Assembly: GCA_937871145.1 (NCBI GenBank)
Contig: CALMXN010000121.1
Coordinates: 1 to 6,072, forward strand
Direction of reading: 5' to 3'
Length of the DNA: 6,072 nucleotides
From: an uncultured Clostridia bacterium
GTDB lineage: Bacteria; Bacillota; Clostridia; Oscillospirales; Ruminococcaceae
The position numbers were made by a program, and so were the translations under genes. The stretch's first letter is position 1; every line of letters starts with the position of its first letter. The notes under the pieces are model-generated. The model did not search any database and was not told the DNA's origin. It saw only the letters and a list, made by a program, of their open reading frames with translations. Shown one piece after another: positions 1-5,490 of this stretch.

Positions 1-281
1 CTGTAATCCTTTCGTAGTTCTTCAATATCACTTGCATAAATATTGTTGATTTCATTTGCTTTCCTTGCAATCTGATTGATGTTACTGCCGATAATACGAA
101 GTGCATTTAGCAGGGGAACAGCTTCTTTCAGCTCATAACATACAATTTGATTTTCAAGTGAAACACGTTTTATGTATGTACCAGTTTTAATAGAAAGTGC
201 AGCAGCTCTTTCTTCAATGACTTTCCATTCATCAACGCCATAAACAATCTCCTTGCGTTTTACCTGTTTAAATTTTCTCAT
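1..281 (-). CDS. mobC: MobC-like plasmid mobilisation relaxosome protein (N-terminal part, runs off the left edge)
   Basis: The reading frame begins with ATG at 281-279 and stays open for 93 codons to the window edge, so the C-terminus is missing. The start is supported by a GGAGG ribosome binding site at 295-291, nine bases upstream. The N-terminal half (MRKFKQVKRKEIVYGVDEW, then a helical stretch and TGTYIKR at about residues 33-39) resembles the ribbon-helix-helix-like part of MobC proteins. Residues 62-74 read RIIGSNINQIARK, the conserved MobC signature (R-x-x-G-x-N-x-N-Q-I-A-R). Members of this family assist the relaxase in opening and nicking oriT; the relaxase gene would be expected next, to the left of the window. 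It is transcribed divergently from the cargo operon on the right and sits directly beside the candidate oriT. The family call is secure; whether the element is a plasmid, an ICE or an IME cannot be told here. Confidence 0.86.
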   Translation of the reverse strand, partial: MRKFKQVKRKEIVYGVDEWKVIEERAAALSIKTGTYIKRVSLENQIVCYELKEAVPLLNALRIIGSNINQIARKANEINNIYASDIEELRKDY

Positions 282-290
282 AAAATTTTA

Positions 291-295
291 CCTCC
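291..295 (-). promoter_or_regulatory. Ribosome binding site of mobC
   Basis: GGAGG on the minus strand, nine bases before the ATG at 281-279. It fixes the start of the partial mobC gene. Confidence 0.8.
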
Positions 296-313
296 AAATC
301 TTCAAAAGCGGTC

Positions 314-328
314 TTAGGTGCAACCTAA
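314..328. repeat. 6-bp inverted repeat in the mobC leader
   Basis: TTAGGT at 314-319 and ACCTAA at 323-328 form a perfect inverted repeat with a 3-nt spacer, about 20 bases upstream of the mobC ribosome binding site. It could be an operator for autoregulation by a ribbon-helix-helix protein, part of the oriT region, or a small RNA hairpin that tunes mobC translation. The sequence alone does not decide between these. Confidence 0.45.
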
Positions 329-345
329 ATTTAAGAGATGAGCAA

Positions 346-369
346 TTGTTCTTAGCGGCAGCAGAACAA
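346..369. repeat. 7-bp inverted repeat in the candidate oriT region
   Basis: TTGTTCT at 346-352 and AGAACAA at 363-369 are perfect inverted copies around a 10-base GC-rich loop. An 8-bp palindrome, GGGTACCC, follows at 381-388. Clusters of such repeats upstream of mob genes commonly serve as relaxosome binding sites. Confidence 0.5.
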
Positions 370-397
370 CGTTTTTGATGGGGTACCCACTCGAAAA

Positions 398-430
398 CGG
401 GCGAAATCCGAAAGTATCTGTATACTTTCT
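398..430 (-). other. Candidate origin of transfer (oriT): hairpin plus nick-like core
   Basis: GAAAGTAT (410-417) and ATACTTTC (422-429) form a perfect 8-bp inverted repeat with a 4-base loop. On the minus strand the repeat is followed at once by GGATTTCGCCCG (409-398). In IncQ/RSF1010-type origins the same arrangement occurs: an inverted repeat directly followed by a segment like TAAATGCGCCCT, nicked between G and C of CGCCC. The two 12-base segments agree at seven positions, including the whole CGCCC core. By analogy the nick would fall between positions 402 and 401 on the minus strand. The location just upstream of mobC supports the call. The nick position is inferred from the analogy and not shown directly. 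Confidence 0.55.
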
Positions 431-442
431 GTGGCTTGCTAA

Positions 443-470
443 ACGTACTTAATAAAAAAGAATACGTACT
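443..470. repeat. Direct repeat ACGTACT (443-449 and 464-470)
   Basis: Two exact copies of the 7-mer ACGTACT, itself containing the palindrome ACGTAC, start 21 bases apart, which is two helical turns. They lie just beyond the candidate nick hairpin. Helically phased repeats beside oriT are often binding sites for accessory proteins, but this pair is short enough to be chance. Confidence 0.3.
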
Positions 471-508
471 CCTTATTTTCAAGATTTTCGACCGTTAGGG
501 TGTATCCC

Positions 509-549
509 ATAAATAATATTTCTACGGCGGCGAACAGCAGAATATTTAT
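509..549. repeat. Imperfect inverted repeat, AT-rich
   Basis: The arm at 509-523 (ATAAATAATATTTCT) and the arm at 539-549 (AGAATATTTAT) are inverted copies with a small bulge around a GC-richer loop (524-538). It lies between the putative mobC promoter and the candidate oriT, and may belong to the same mobilisation control region. Confidence 0.3.
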
Positions 550-553
550 CCCT

Positions 554-582
554 TTCATATATTAAGGACACAACTCGGTCAA
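554..582 (-). promoter_or_regulatory. Possible mobC promoter
   Basis: On the minus strand TTGACC (582-577) and TATGAA (559-554) are separated by 17 bases, acceptable for a SigA promoter directed at mobC. The leader would then be about 270 nt long and would include the oriT repeats. The -10 box is weak and the DNA is AT-rich, so this is tentative. Confidence 0.25.
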
Positions 583-966
583 ATTTTAGTATTGCAAAAA
601 AATATTTGTTCGGTTTTACAAAAACAGAGCGAAAAGAATTCTTTATCATGTGCAAAAAGTAGAATCAGAAAATCCTATACTAAAAATCAGCCCTTAAGTG
701 GTCCTCTATACGTTAGGACATTTTTAGCCCGATTTTATGGTCAATCTTAAAAAAAAATTTAGTAAATCAGCGAATTGAATATATCTATGCCTATTTTTTG
801 TTTGATTGTTATAGCGAATCTCAATCATACAGTCATGCTTTCCTTTCATCTACTGCAAGCTACGAATGTTATTACCCCCTTCATAAGTACCTACATACAG
901 AGTTGAAAATGTGAATGTTTTGGAGGAGGTTTTTGAAAGTTTGTAGGATTGCATAAAATCACGCCC
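583..966. other. Gene-free stretch
   Basis: No open frame with a credible start, ribosome binding site or recognisable product was found on either strand. A short inverted repeat, GTCCT (701-705) and AGGAC (715-719), is followed by five T residues but is too weak to call a terminator. A strong but orphan GGAGGAGG lies at 922-929. The stretch is probably decayed or junctional DNA of the mobile element. Confidence 0.5.
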
Positions 967-998
967 TATAAATAAGCAAGTTGCATATATTATTTATA
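967..998. repeat. Nested palindrome
   Basis: TATAAATA (967-974) and TATTTATA (991-998) are perfect inverted arms. Between them GCAA (976-979) and TTGC (981-984) form a second inverted pair around one base. It is AT-rich, close to the next hairpin, and without an assigned function. Confidence 0.45.
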
Positions 999-1006
999 AT
1001 ACATCA

Positions 1007-1033
1007 AAGGGTACAAAAATTATTTGTACCCTT
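1007..1033. repeat. Perfect 11-bp hairpin
   Basis: AAGGGTACAAA (1007-1017) and TTTGTACCCTT (1023-1033) are exact reverse complements with a 5-base loop (AATTA). The stem is strong enough for a transcription terminator. Neither strand has a proper T-run after it: the plus strand continues with A residues and the minus strand with TGATGTATT. It lies about 140 bases beyond the end of the Rieske gene remnant and may be the old terminator of that gene, or a mobile-element end structure. Confidence 0.6.
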
Positions 1034-1170
1034 AAAAAACATTTATTGTGTGCCTGTTTGAAAAAACCACTCGGATTATTCTTCCGAAAGTTTGCCATAC
1101 AATTATTAATTAGATGTAGCGACAAAAACAATGCCAATTATTAAACTTTCCAACTTATATTAAATATCAG

Positions 1171-1411
1171 TTATCCCTTAAGGCTTTTCATCGATGGATT
1201 ATCAATGATGTTACCATTTTTATCAAACCTTGAACCATGACAAGAACAATCCCGCGTATGCTCAAGCGGATTCCATTAGTGCACAGCCCATATGGGAACA
1301 CATTTTTGTGGTAGGTGTAAGAATATTTGTTGTCGCTTCAAAAGCATTTGCAAAAAGCTTGCGATTCAGTATACTTCTATGTAGTTAAAACACCTCAGCA
1401 AAATAATTATG
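1171..1411 (-). pseudogene. Remnant of a Rieske [2Fe-2S] (FAD-dependent) oxidoreductase, C-terminal part
   Basis: Reading the minus strand, 1411-1277 encodes HNYFAEVF, a stop codon (1387-1385), and then a stretch containing RSILNRKLFANAFEATTN, LTPTTK and MCSHMGCAL. After a frameshift near 1276 the text resumes as WNPLEHTRDCSCHGSRFD, KNGNIIDNPSMKSLKG and a natural stop at 1173-1171. CSH (1300-1292) and CSCHGSRFD are the two halves of the Rieske iron-sulfur motif (C-x-H ... C-x-x-H). The lead-in sequence is typical of the linker between the FAD oxidoreductase domain and the Rieske domain in clostridial two-domain proteins. One in-frame stop inside, a second at 1414-1412, a frameshift between L and W, and the missing FAD domain show it is dead. 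It is unrelated to mobilisation and probably marks DNA present before, or carried along by, a rearrangement. Confidence 0.85.
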
Positions 1412-1502
1412 TTACCACTCACCATATTCAGATAAGTCATAGCAGATACCATTGACGAAGAAATTGACTGTGAAACATTTGGAAGAATTAACGAAATTGA
1501 TA
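1412..1502. other. Short unassigned stretch between the pseudogene and the operon promoter
   Basis: The minus-strand frame upstream of the Rieske remnant can be followed as short open text, but it no longer resembles the oxidoreductase. A plus-strand frame at 1441-1527 is open only for a few dozen codons with no start or ribosome binding site. The breakpoint between old chromosomal-type sequence and the operon probably lies here. Confidence 0.3.
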
Positions 1503-1531
1503 TTGAAATTTGGCGTTGTTTATGATATAAT
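1503..1531 (+). promoter_or_regulatory. SigA-type extended -10 promoter of the four-gene operon
   Basis: TTGAAA at 1503-1508 and a perfect TATAAT at 1526-1531 are separated by exactly 17 bases, and TG at 1523-1524 gives an extended -10 (TGATATAAT). Transcription would begin near 1538, leaving a leader of about 105 nt before the first gene. It is the only high-quality promoter seen before the operon, and the downstream intergenic gaps are too short to need others. Confidence 0.8.
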
Positions 1532-1566
1532 ATTCAATAATAAACCATACTATCGTAGCAACGCCA
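1511..1566. repeat. 8-bp inverted repeat bracketing the -10 box
   Basis: TGGCGTTG (1511-1518), inside the promoter spacer, and CAACGCCA (1559-1566), about 25 bases into the leader, are exact reverse complements with 40 bases between them. This could be a pair of half-sites for a looping repressor, or a chance match. No regulator gene is visible in the window. Confidence 0.4.
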
Positions 1567-1629
1567 CCCACACATAGACTATTGCAAGTATATAAGCACC
1601 TGTAAAATATATTGTTAATTCTAAAAGCT

Positions 1630-1635
1630 GAGGAG
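1630..1635 (+). promoter_or_regulatory. Ribosome binding site deciding the start of gene A
   Basis: GAGGAG lies six bases before the ATG at 1642. The longer frame would open at a TTG at 1612, which has no purine-rich site before it and would place this GAGGAG inside the coding sequence. The ATG is therefore the better start. Confidence 0.8.
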
Positions 1636-1641
1636 ATATTT

Positions 1642-2850
1642 ATGTCGATTGATATGAACACAGCATTTCATGCTTTATTTGAAATACTAGACAGTGAAAT
1701 TGCAAATCAAAAGAAAAAAGCACATAGTGCCATTGATATGCAAAATTGGGATGAAGCACAAATTGTATTGAACGAAGCAAACCAAACAGTTTCTTTGATA
1801 AATTCATGGAAGTCGACTCTTAGCAGTTTAATTAATGAAATTGAGGAATCTAACATCATTAAAGATGATTGTTATGGTAATGCGAAAGAAAATATAGTTA
1901 CTGAATCAACGAACAATAATACGCTGAATACTGATGTAGAAAAACTTTCACAAGGCAACAGTTCCTTAACTGATGAAAATATTTATAATGAAATAACATC
2001 AACAAAATATGATGCAAATTTTTTTCAGCCAACTCTTTTGAATACATCTATGGATGAATGGTACATGCTTGATTGTGATTTTCAGAATTCAAAAGTCAAA
2101 GCTATACTATATGATAACAAAAAATATAATGTAAAAGATATGACAGGTGCACTACTTCTTTCTTGCGATTTGCTCTATTCTTATAATAACGAAATATTCA
2201 ATAAAATGTTAAAAGCAAGTTTCGTCCATGGAAGTAGTCAAAAATATATATCAGATGAACCGTTTGACAATAACCCTCATCACGAAACTAAATATTATAA
2301 GAAAATGACTAAAGCAAATATATATGTTTGGGTTAATTTAAATAGCAATCAAAAGGCAAATCTAATATCAAATATGCTGCAATTTTTCGATATGTCAACA
2401 GATACAATAAAGGTTGCCTGTCGGGAAGATTATGCACCTATGAAACGTGAATATCATACAAAAATTTCTGTTACAAAAGAAATATTAATGCCAGATTGGT
2501 CAGATGATTTAATTGATGATAATGTGTATAGCAAACCAAGTGTTTCAAATTATAATACAGGTAATGTTGTTTACACAAATATTTCTAATGTAGAAAGTGA
2601 AATTTTAACCGAATTAGATGAGAAAGATATTATAAGTCTATGCGAAGAAATGATATTGTGTAACCCATACAGAATGGCAATAATAAATATAGATTCTAAT
2701 ATTTGCAATATTTTTTCGTATGATGAAAATAATGCCAAAAGGACAATGAGTAATCCTAAAATGCTAAGTAATGGCTTATGGGTAGAAACAACTAACATAT
2801 CAAAAAGTAATATAGCTGATATTAAATCGTTTTGCAGATGCAAAATATAA
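1642..2850 (+). CDS. Gene A: 402-aa protein with a helical N-terminus and two related 'WV-x-x-N-x-S' domains; function unknown
   Basis: First gene of the operon. Residues 1-70 are helical and contain a pattern (DMQNWDEAQIVLNEANQTV, about 32-50) like the short 'G-D-x-x-x-A-x-x-L' helical hairpins found at the front of many bacterial accessory proteins. Residues 75-125 are a polar Asn/Ser/Glu-rich linker. Residues 150-260 form a globular domain: a YDNKKYNVKDMTGALLLSC helix start, a central KYISDEP, then NIYVWVNLNSNQKANLI (226-242). This resembles, from memory, a domain of hypothetical proteins in restriction and defence-like loci whose pattern is 'G-I-Y-V-x-T-N-L-S'. Residues 320-400 look like a second, degenerate copy ending in NGLWVETTNISKSNIADI (377-394). 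No catalytic motif, signal peptide or membrane segment is evident, so it is probably cytoplasmic. It may be a client, sensor or substrate-recognition partner of the Hsp70 two genes downstream. Product function is not recognised. Confidence 0.88.
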   Translation: MSIDMNTAFHALFEILDSEIANQKKKAHSAIDMQNWDEAQIVLNEANQTVSLINSWKSTLSSLINEIEESNIIKDDCYGNAKENIVTESTNNNTLNTDVEKLSQGNSSLTDENIYNEITSTKYDANFFQPTLLNTSMDEWYMLDCDFQNSKVKAILYDNKKYNVKDMTGALLLSCDLLYSYNNEIFNKMLKASFVHGSSQKYISDEPFDNNPHHETKYYKKMTKANIYVWVNLNSNQKANLISNMLQFFDMSTDTIKVACREDYAPMKREYHTKISVTKEILMPDWSDDLIDDNVYSKPSVSNYNTGNVVYTNISNVESEILTELDEKDIISLCEEMILCNPYRMAIINIDSNICNIFSYDENNAKRTMSNPKMLSNGLWVETTNISKSNIADIKSFCRCKI

Positions 2851-2865
2851 ATGTGAGGTAGCCAT

Positions 2866-4005
2866 ATGGAAAAAAATTACGAAGAAAAGCTCATTGAGTT
2901 AAATACAAAGTCTAAAAAGAAGACTGTTTCTGCAAAGAAAGAAAGTTATCTTATTTTATCGAAAGTTTTTGTGGAAACCAAAAACTATAATGAAATAATT
3001 GATTGGTGCATTAAGTGCCATTATTCGGTATGTGATATGTTTTTTGATAAAAACATCGTGAGTTTTGAAGACGCAGAAAAGTTTTCCTCAGCTATTATAA
3101 CCAACCCTGTTTTTCAAAAAAAAGGGAACTATAATGTGTTGCAAAGACTGATTATAGTATGTTCTCATTTTCTAAAAAAAGGAACCAATAATACAGCAAC
3201 GATTAATATTATTCTTAAAGCAGTAAGCTATGGCAAAACTGATAACGGTTATTATACTGATTTGGTCACAAACTTCAAGAAATATATCATTGATAAAAAA
3301 CTGATAAATACATTTATCGATGTTGTAAATATAGTAGATAAAGAATACGATAAAAAAAGGTTGCTTGGGTTTATAGCATATATGGAAAAAGAGAATAGTG
3401 CCAACTTTTCTGAAAAGAAAATTGAAAATAAGAATGAAGATAAAATGCCAAGCAACAATATTGAAAAACCTCTGAAGCCAAGTGACACAGATACACAAAA
3501 TTATGTAATGAAAACTGAAAATGAGGAACAAATCCTAATAAATCAGTTCAAAGAATACAATGAAGTTTTAGCAAGTCAAATAAAAAAGCTTACAGAAACT
3601 AATAGCATTATTTCAACATTAAAAACTGCTATTGAAAATAGCAATACTGCATTGGCTTTAAAAGAAAATGAAATAAAACGTTTGCACTCCGAACTGAGTG
3701 AATCAAAAGAACAAGCTACTGTTTTTGCTACTGAAAACAACGGTCTAAAACAAGAATTAAATAATAATAAAACAGAAATTAACAATCTACACGAACGACT
3801 AAAATCTGTATTTGAAATTGACAACTCTATACAGAACCAAGAAATTGAGACTTTAAAAAGAAATATTACAGATGCATTGAGACTGGAACACAACGAGTTC
3901 AAATCAAGCGATAATGTTTGTAATGAAGATAATTTTCAGGCTAATTATGCAAGTTTGCATCGCATATTCAAGATTCTGAACAGGTTTGGCGTTAATTTCG
4001 ATTAA
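2866..4005 (+). CDS. Gene B: 379-aa coiled-coil protein with GrpE-like C-terminus, probable partner of the Hsp70
   Basis: ATG at 2866 follows gene A by 15 nt and has GAGG at 2855-2858, seven bases upstream. Residues 1-175 are helical and Lys-rich, with hydrophobic helices around 28-60, 88-120 and 140-173; they may form a helical-repeat fold. Residues 176-215 are a charged flexible linker. Residues 218-315 form a long coiled coil with abundant Glu, Lys, Asn and Leu (for example KENEIKRLHSEL, 267-278). The last 50 residues (EIETLKRNITDALRLEHNEF, then a gap, then YASLHRIFKILNRFGV) resemble GrpE-type Hsp70 partners: a helix ending in L-x-x-E-x-x-x-F, then a short helix with I-F-x-x-L-x-x-x-G. GrpE is the nucleotide exchange factor of DnaK and works as a coiled-coil dimer. 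A dedicated exchange factor or adaptor for gene C is the likely role; this is inference from layout and pattern, with no canonical GrpE domain proven. Confidence 0.87.
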   Translation: MEKNYEEKLIELNTKSKKKTVSAKKESYLILSKVFVETKNYNEIIDWCIKCHYSVCDMFFDKNIVSFEDAEKFSSAIITNPVFQKKGNYNVLQRLIIVCSHFLKKGTNNTATINIILKAVSYGKTDNGYYTDLVTNFKKYIIDKKLINTFIDVVNIVDKEYDKKRLLGFIAYMEKENSANFSEKKIENKNEDKMPSNNIEKPLKPSDTDTQNYVMKTENEEQILINQFKEYNEVLASQIKKLTETNSIISTLKTAIENSNTALALKENEIKRLHSELSESKEQATVFATENNGLKQELNNNKTEINNLHERLKSVFEIDNSIQNQEIETLKRNITDALRLEHNEFKSSDNVCNEDNFQANYASLHRIFKILNRFGVNFD

Positions 4006-4010
4006 TCATA

Positions 4011-4017
4011 AAGGGGA
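4011..4017 (+). promoter_or_regulatory. Ribosome binding site deciding the start of the Hsp70-like gene
   Basis: AAGGGGA lies seven bases before the ATG at 4025. The frame is open further upstream to about 3986, but that stretch overlaps the end of gene B, has no ATG, and would place extra residues before the canonical N-terminal motif of Hsp70. The ATG at 4020 is out of frame. Confidence 0.8.
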
Positions 4018-4024
4018 AAATGAA

Positions 4025-5479
4025 ATGACAGGAAATTTTATTGGAATAGATTTTGGAACAACAAACACATCAGTTGTAATGATATTAAAAGATCAATACG
4101 GAGAAAGAATAAAACTTCTTGGTGAAAATGGTGAATTTCCTTTTGCGTCGTTACTTTCAATTGATTATAACAACAAAGTTCAAATAGGAAATGAGGTAAA
4201 AAAGAATAGAGACTCTTTAGCCGAAGCTGGTCAAGTTGTTTCATCGTTTAAGACTCTTTTAGGCACCAATAAAAAATTGAGAATTAACAACAATGAATTT
4301 ACACCTGTCGAAGTCGTAGCAAAATATCTTGAGTGTTTGAAATCGTTCATACTTAAAACGCATAGTGTAGATATTTCTGAAGCGGTTTTTTCTTTTCCTG
4401 TTGACTTTTCACCAGAAGCACGAACCGAGTTAAGAGAAGCTGCCAAGATGGCGGGAATAAAAGTTAACAACCTTATTTCTGAATCTACAGCAGCATATTT
4501 GGCAACAAGAGAAAGCACTAAAGGGCTATCAAGAGTTATGGTTATAGACTGGGGTGGTGGAACTTTAGATATCAGCATTCTTGAAATAGAAGGAAGTATA
4601 GTAAAAGAAACCACTGTATACGGTGAAAAAATAGGCGGCGATGATATTGATAAAGAACTAGCTGAAAGAATACATTCACAATTTAACTTGAAAATTGATG
4701 ATAAAAGTAACTGCGTTCAGTTCAATGAAATGTCTTATGAACAAAGAGATAAAATGATTTCAGCTTGTGAGCGAGCAAAAATTGAAATATCGGAAGATGG
4801 AGAAGATTACCTTTTAACAATTCGTAATTACGGAAACTATGGAACAAAAACATTAATGATATCAAATGATATGTTTAGTGATATTGTGAAACCAATCATT
4901 CGAAACAAGGTGTTAAATGCTATTGATATTGCAATGAACAGAGCTGAAGTATCAAAAGGTAGTATTGATGCAGTAATTATAGCAGGTGGCAGCAGTAATT
5001 TGCGTCCGTTTGCTGATGCTATTGAAAATGTTTTTGGAATTGAAAAAATTATAAGACCTGAAAAATTTCAGTTTATTTCAGCACAGGGAGCCGCAATGAT
5101 GCCACTTATAGGAGGAAAGTTTAAACTTAACGATGATATAGGCATAGTTTTATCAGACGAAAGCATCTTCCCCTTATTTAGAAAAAACATTGATGGCGTA
5201 GGCTCTAAAGGCGATACTCATACATTTTCACTTGTAGAAGATTCTCCTGATGCTCATTTCATAATTACAAACGGAAACGGAAGAATCGTATACGGCAAGG
5301 TTGATATACCCACAAAAGGTTTTTTAAAAGAACGACTTATCGTTAATTCAAGCATTGATTTCGACCAGATTGCACGAATAAGCATAAAAAGCGATAGTGT
5401 TCCTGATGAATACAAAAACAATTCAGTTGAAATAAGTAAACTTACATATTATTATGATTTATCCGATATTGTTAACTAA
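4025..5479 (+). CDS. Gene C: Hsp70/DnaK-family ATPase, lidless (484 aa)
   Basis: The protein has the full actin-like ATPase domain of Hsp70: phosphate-1 loop IGIDFGTTNTSV (6-17); F75-K76 in SSFKTLLG, equivalent to the catalytic lysine of DnaK; FPVDFSPEARTELREAAKMA (124-143), matching the DnaK segment with R-x-x-x-x-x-A; connect-1 SESTAAYLA (152-160); phosphate-2 VIDWGGGTLD (173-182); GGDDID (204-209); adenosine motif VIIAGGSSNLRPF (317-329); and SAQGAAM (352-358). The ATPase domain ends near residue 365. The remaining about 120 residues are beta-rich and end in TYYYDLSDIVN, so a short substrate-binding sandwich may exist but the helical lid of DnaK (about 638 aa) is missing. It hydrolyses ATP and presumably remodels or clamps a client protein. 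It lies 19 nt after gene B and 11 nt before gene D. It is a divergent, operon-dedicated Hsp70 and not the housekeeping dnaK, which normally sits with grpE and dnaJ. Confidence 0.95.
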   Translation: MTGNFIGIDFGTTNTSVVMILKDQYGERIKLLGENGEFPFASLLSIDYNNKVQIGNEVKKNRDSLAEAGQVVSSFKTLLGTNKKLRINNNEFTPVEVVAKYLECLKSFILKTHSVDISEAVFSFPVDFSPEARTELREAAKMAGIKVNNLISESTAAYLATRESTKGLSRVMVIDWGGGTLDISILEIEGSIVKETTVYGEKIGGDDIDKELAERIHSQFNLKIDDKSNCVQFNEMSYEQRDKMISACERAKIEISEDGEDYLLTIRNYGNYGTKTLMISNDMFSDIVKPIIRNKVLNAIDIAMNRAEVSKGSIDAVIIAGGSSNLRPFADAIENVFGIEKIIRPEKFQFISAQGAAMMPLIGGKFKLNDDIGIVLSDESIFPLFRKNIDGVGSKGDTHTFSLVEDSPDAHFIITNGNGRIVYGKVDIPTKGFLKERLIVNSSIDFDQIARISIKSDSVPDEYKNNSVEISKLTYYYDLSDIVN

Positions 5480-5483
5480 GGAG
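5478..5483 (+). promoter_or_regulatory. Ribosome binding site of gene D, overlapping the gene C stop codon
   Basis: AAGGAG begins within the TAA stop codon of gene C and lies seven bases before the ATG at 5491. This arrangement suggests translational coupling between the Hsp70 and gene D. Confidence 0.75.
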
Positions 5484-5490
5484 TATTGTA

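Noticed and set aside
288..482. 64-codon minus-strand open frame directly upstream of mobC
   Set aside because: It covers the oriT-like inverted repeats, ends just before mobC and has no recognisable product. The repeats explain the conserved-looking sequence better than coding does.
701..725. GTCCT/AGGAC hairpin followed by TTTTT as a terminator
   Set aside because: The stem is only five base pairs around a nine-base loop, and no gene ends upstream of it on the plus strand.
724..849. 41-codon minus-strand open frame beginning MKGKHDCMIEIRYNN
   Set aside because: No ribosome binding site precedes its ATG, it is very short, and its end runs through a nine-base homopolymer. It resembles nothing I recognise with confidence.
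1441..1527. Plus-strand open text (ADTIDEEIDCETFGRINEID) before the promoter
   Set aside because: There is no start codon or ribosome binding site, it is closed by a stop just upstream, and it overlaps the promoter. It may be a gene remnant but cannot be assigned.
2571..2843. Minus-strand open frame opposite the end of gene A
   Set aside because: It is the antisense shadow of a well-supported gene in AT-rich DNA; its hydrophobic content comes from the complement of Asn/Lys/Glu codons.
3172..3902. Several minus-strand frames opposite gene B that look like membrane proteins
   Set aside because: They overlap one another and gene B, lack ribosome binding sites, and their hydrophobicity is the usual artefact of reading a Lys/Glu/Asn-rich gene backwards.
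4038..4614. Minus-strand frames opposite the Hsp70-like gene
   Set aside because: The plus strand carries unmistakable Hsp70 motifs throughout this stretch, so these are shadows.
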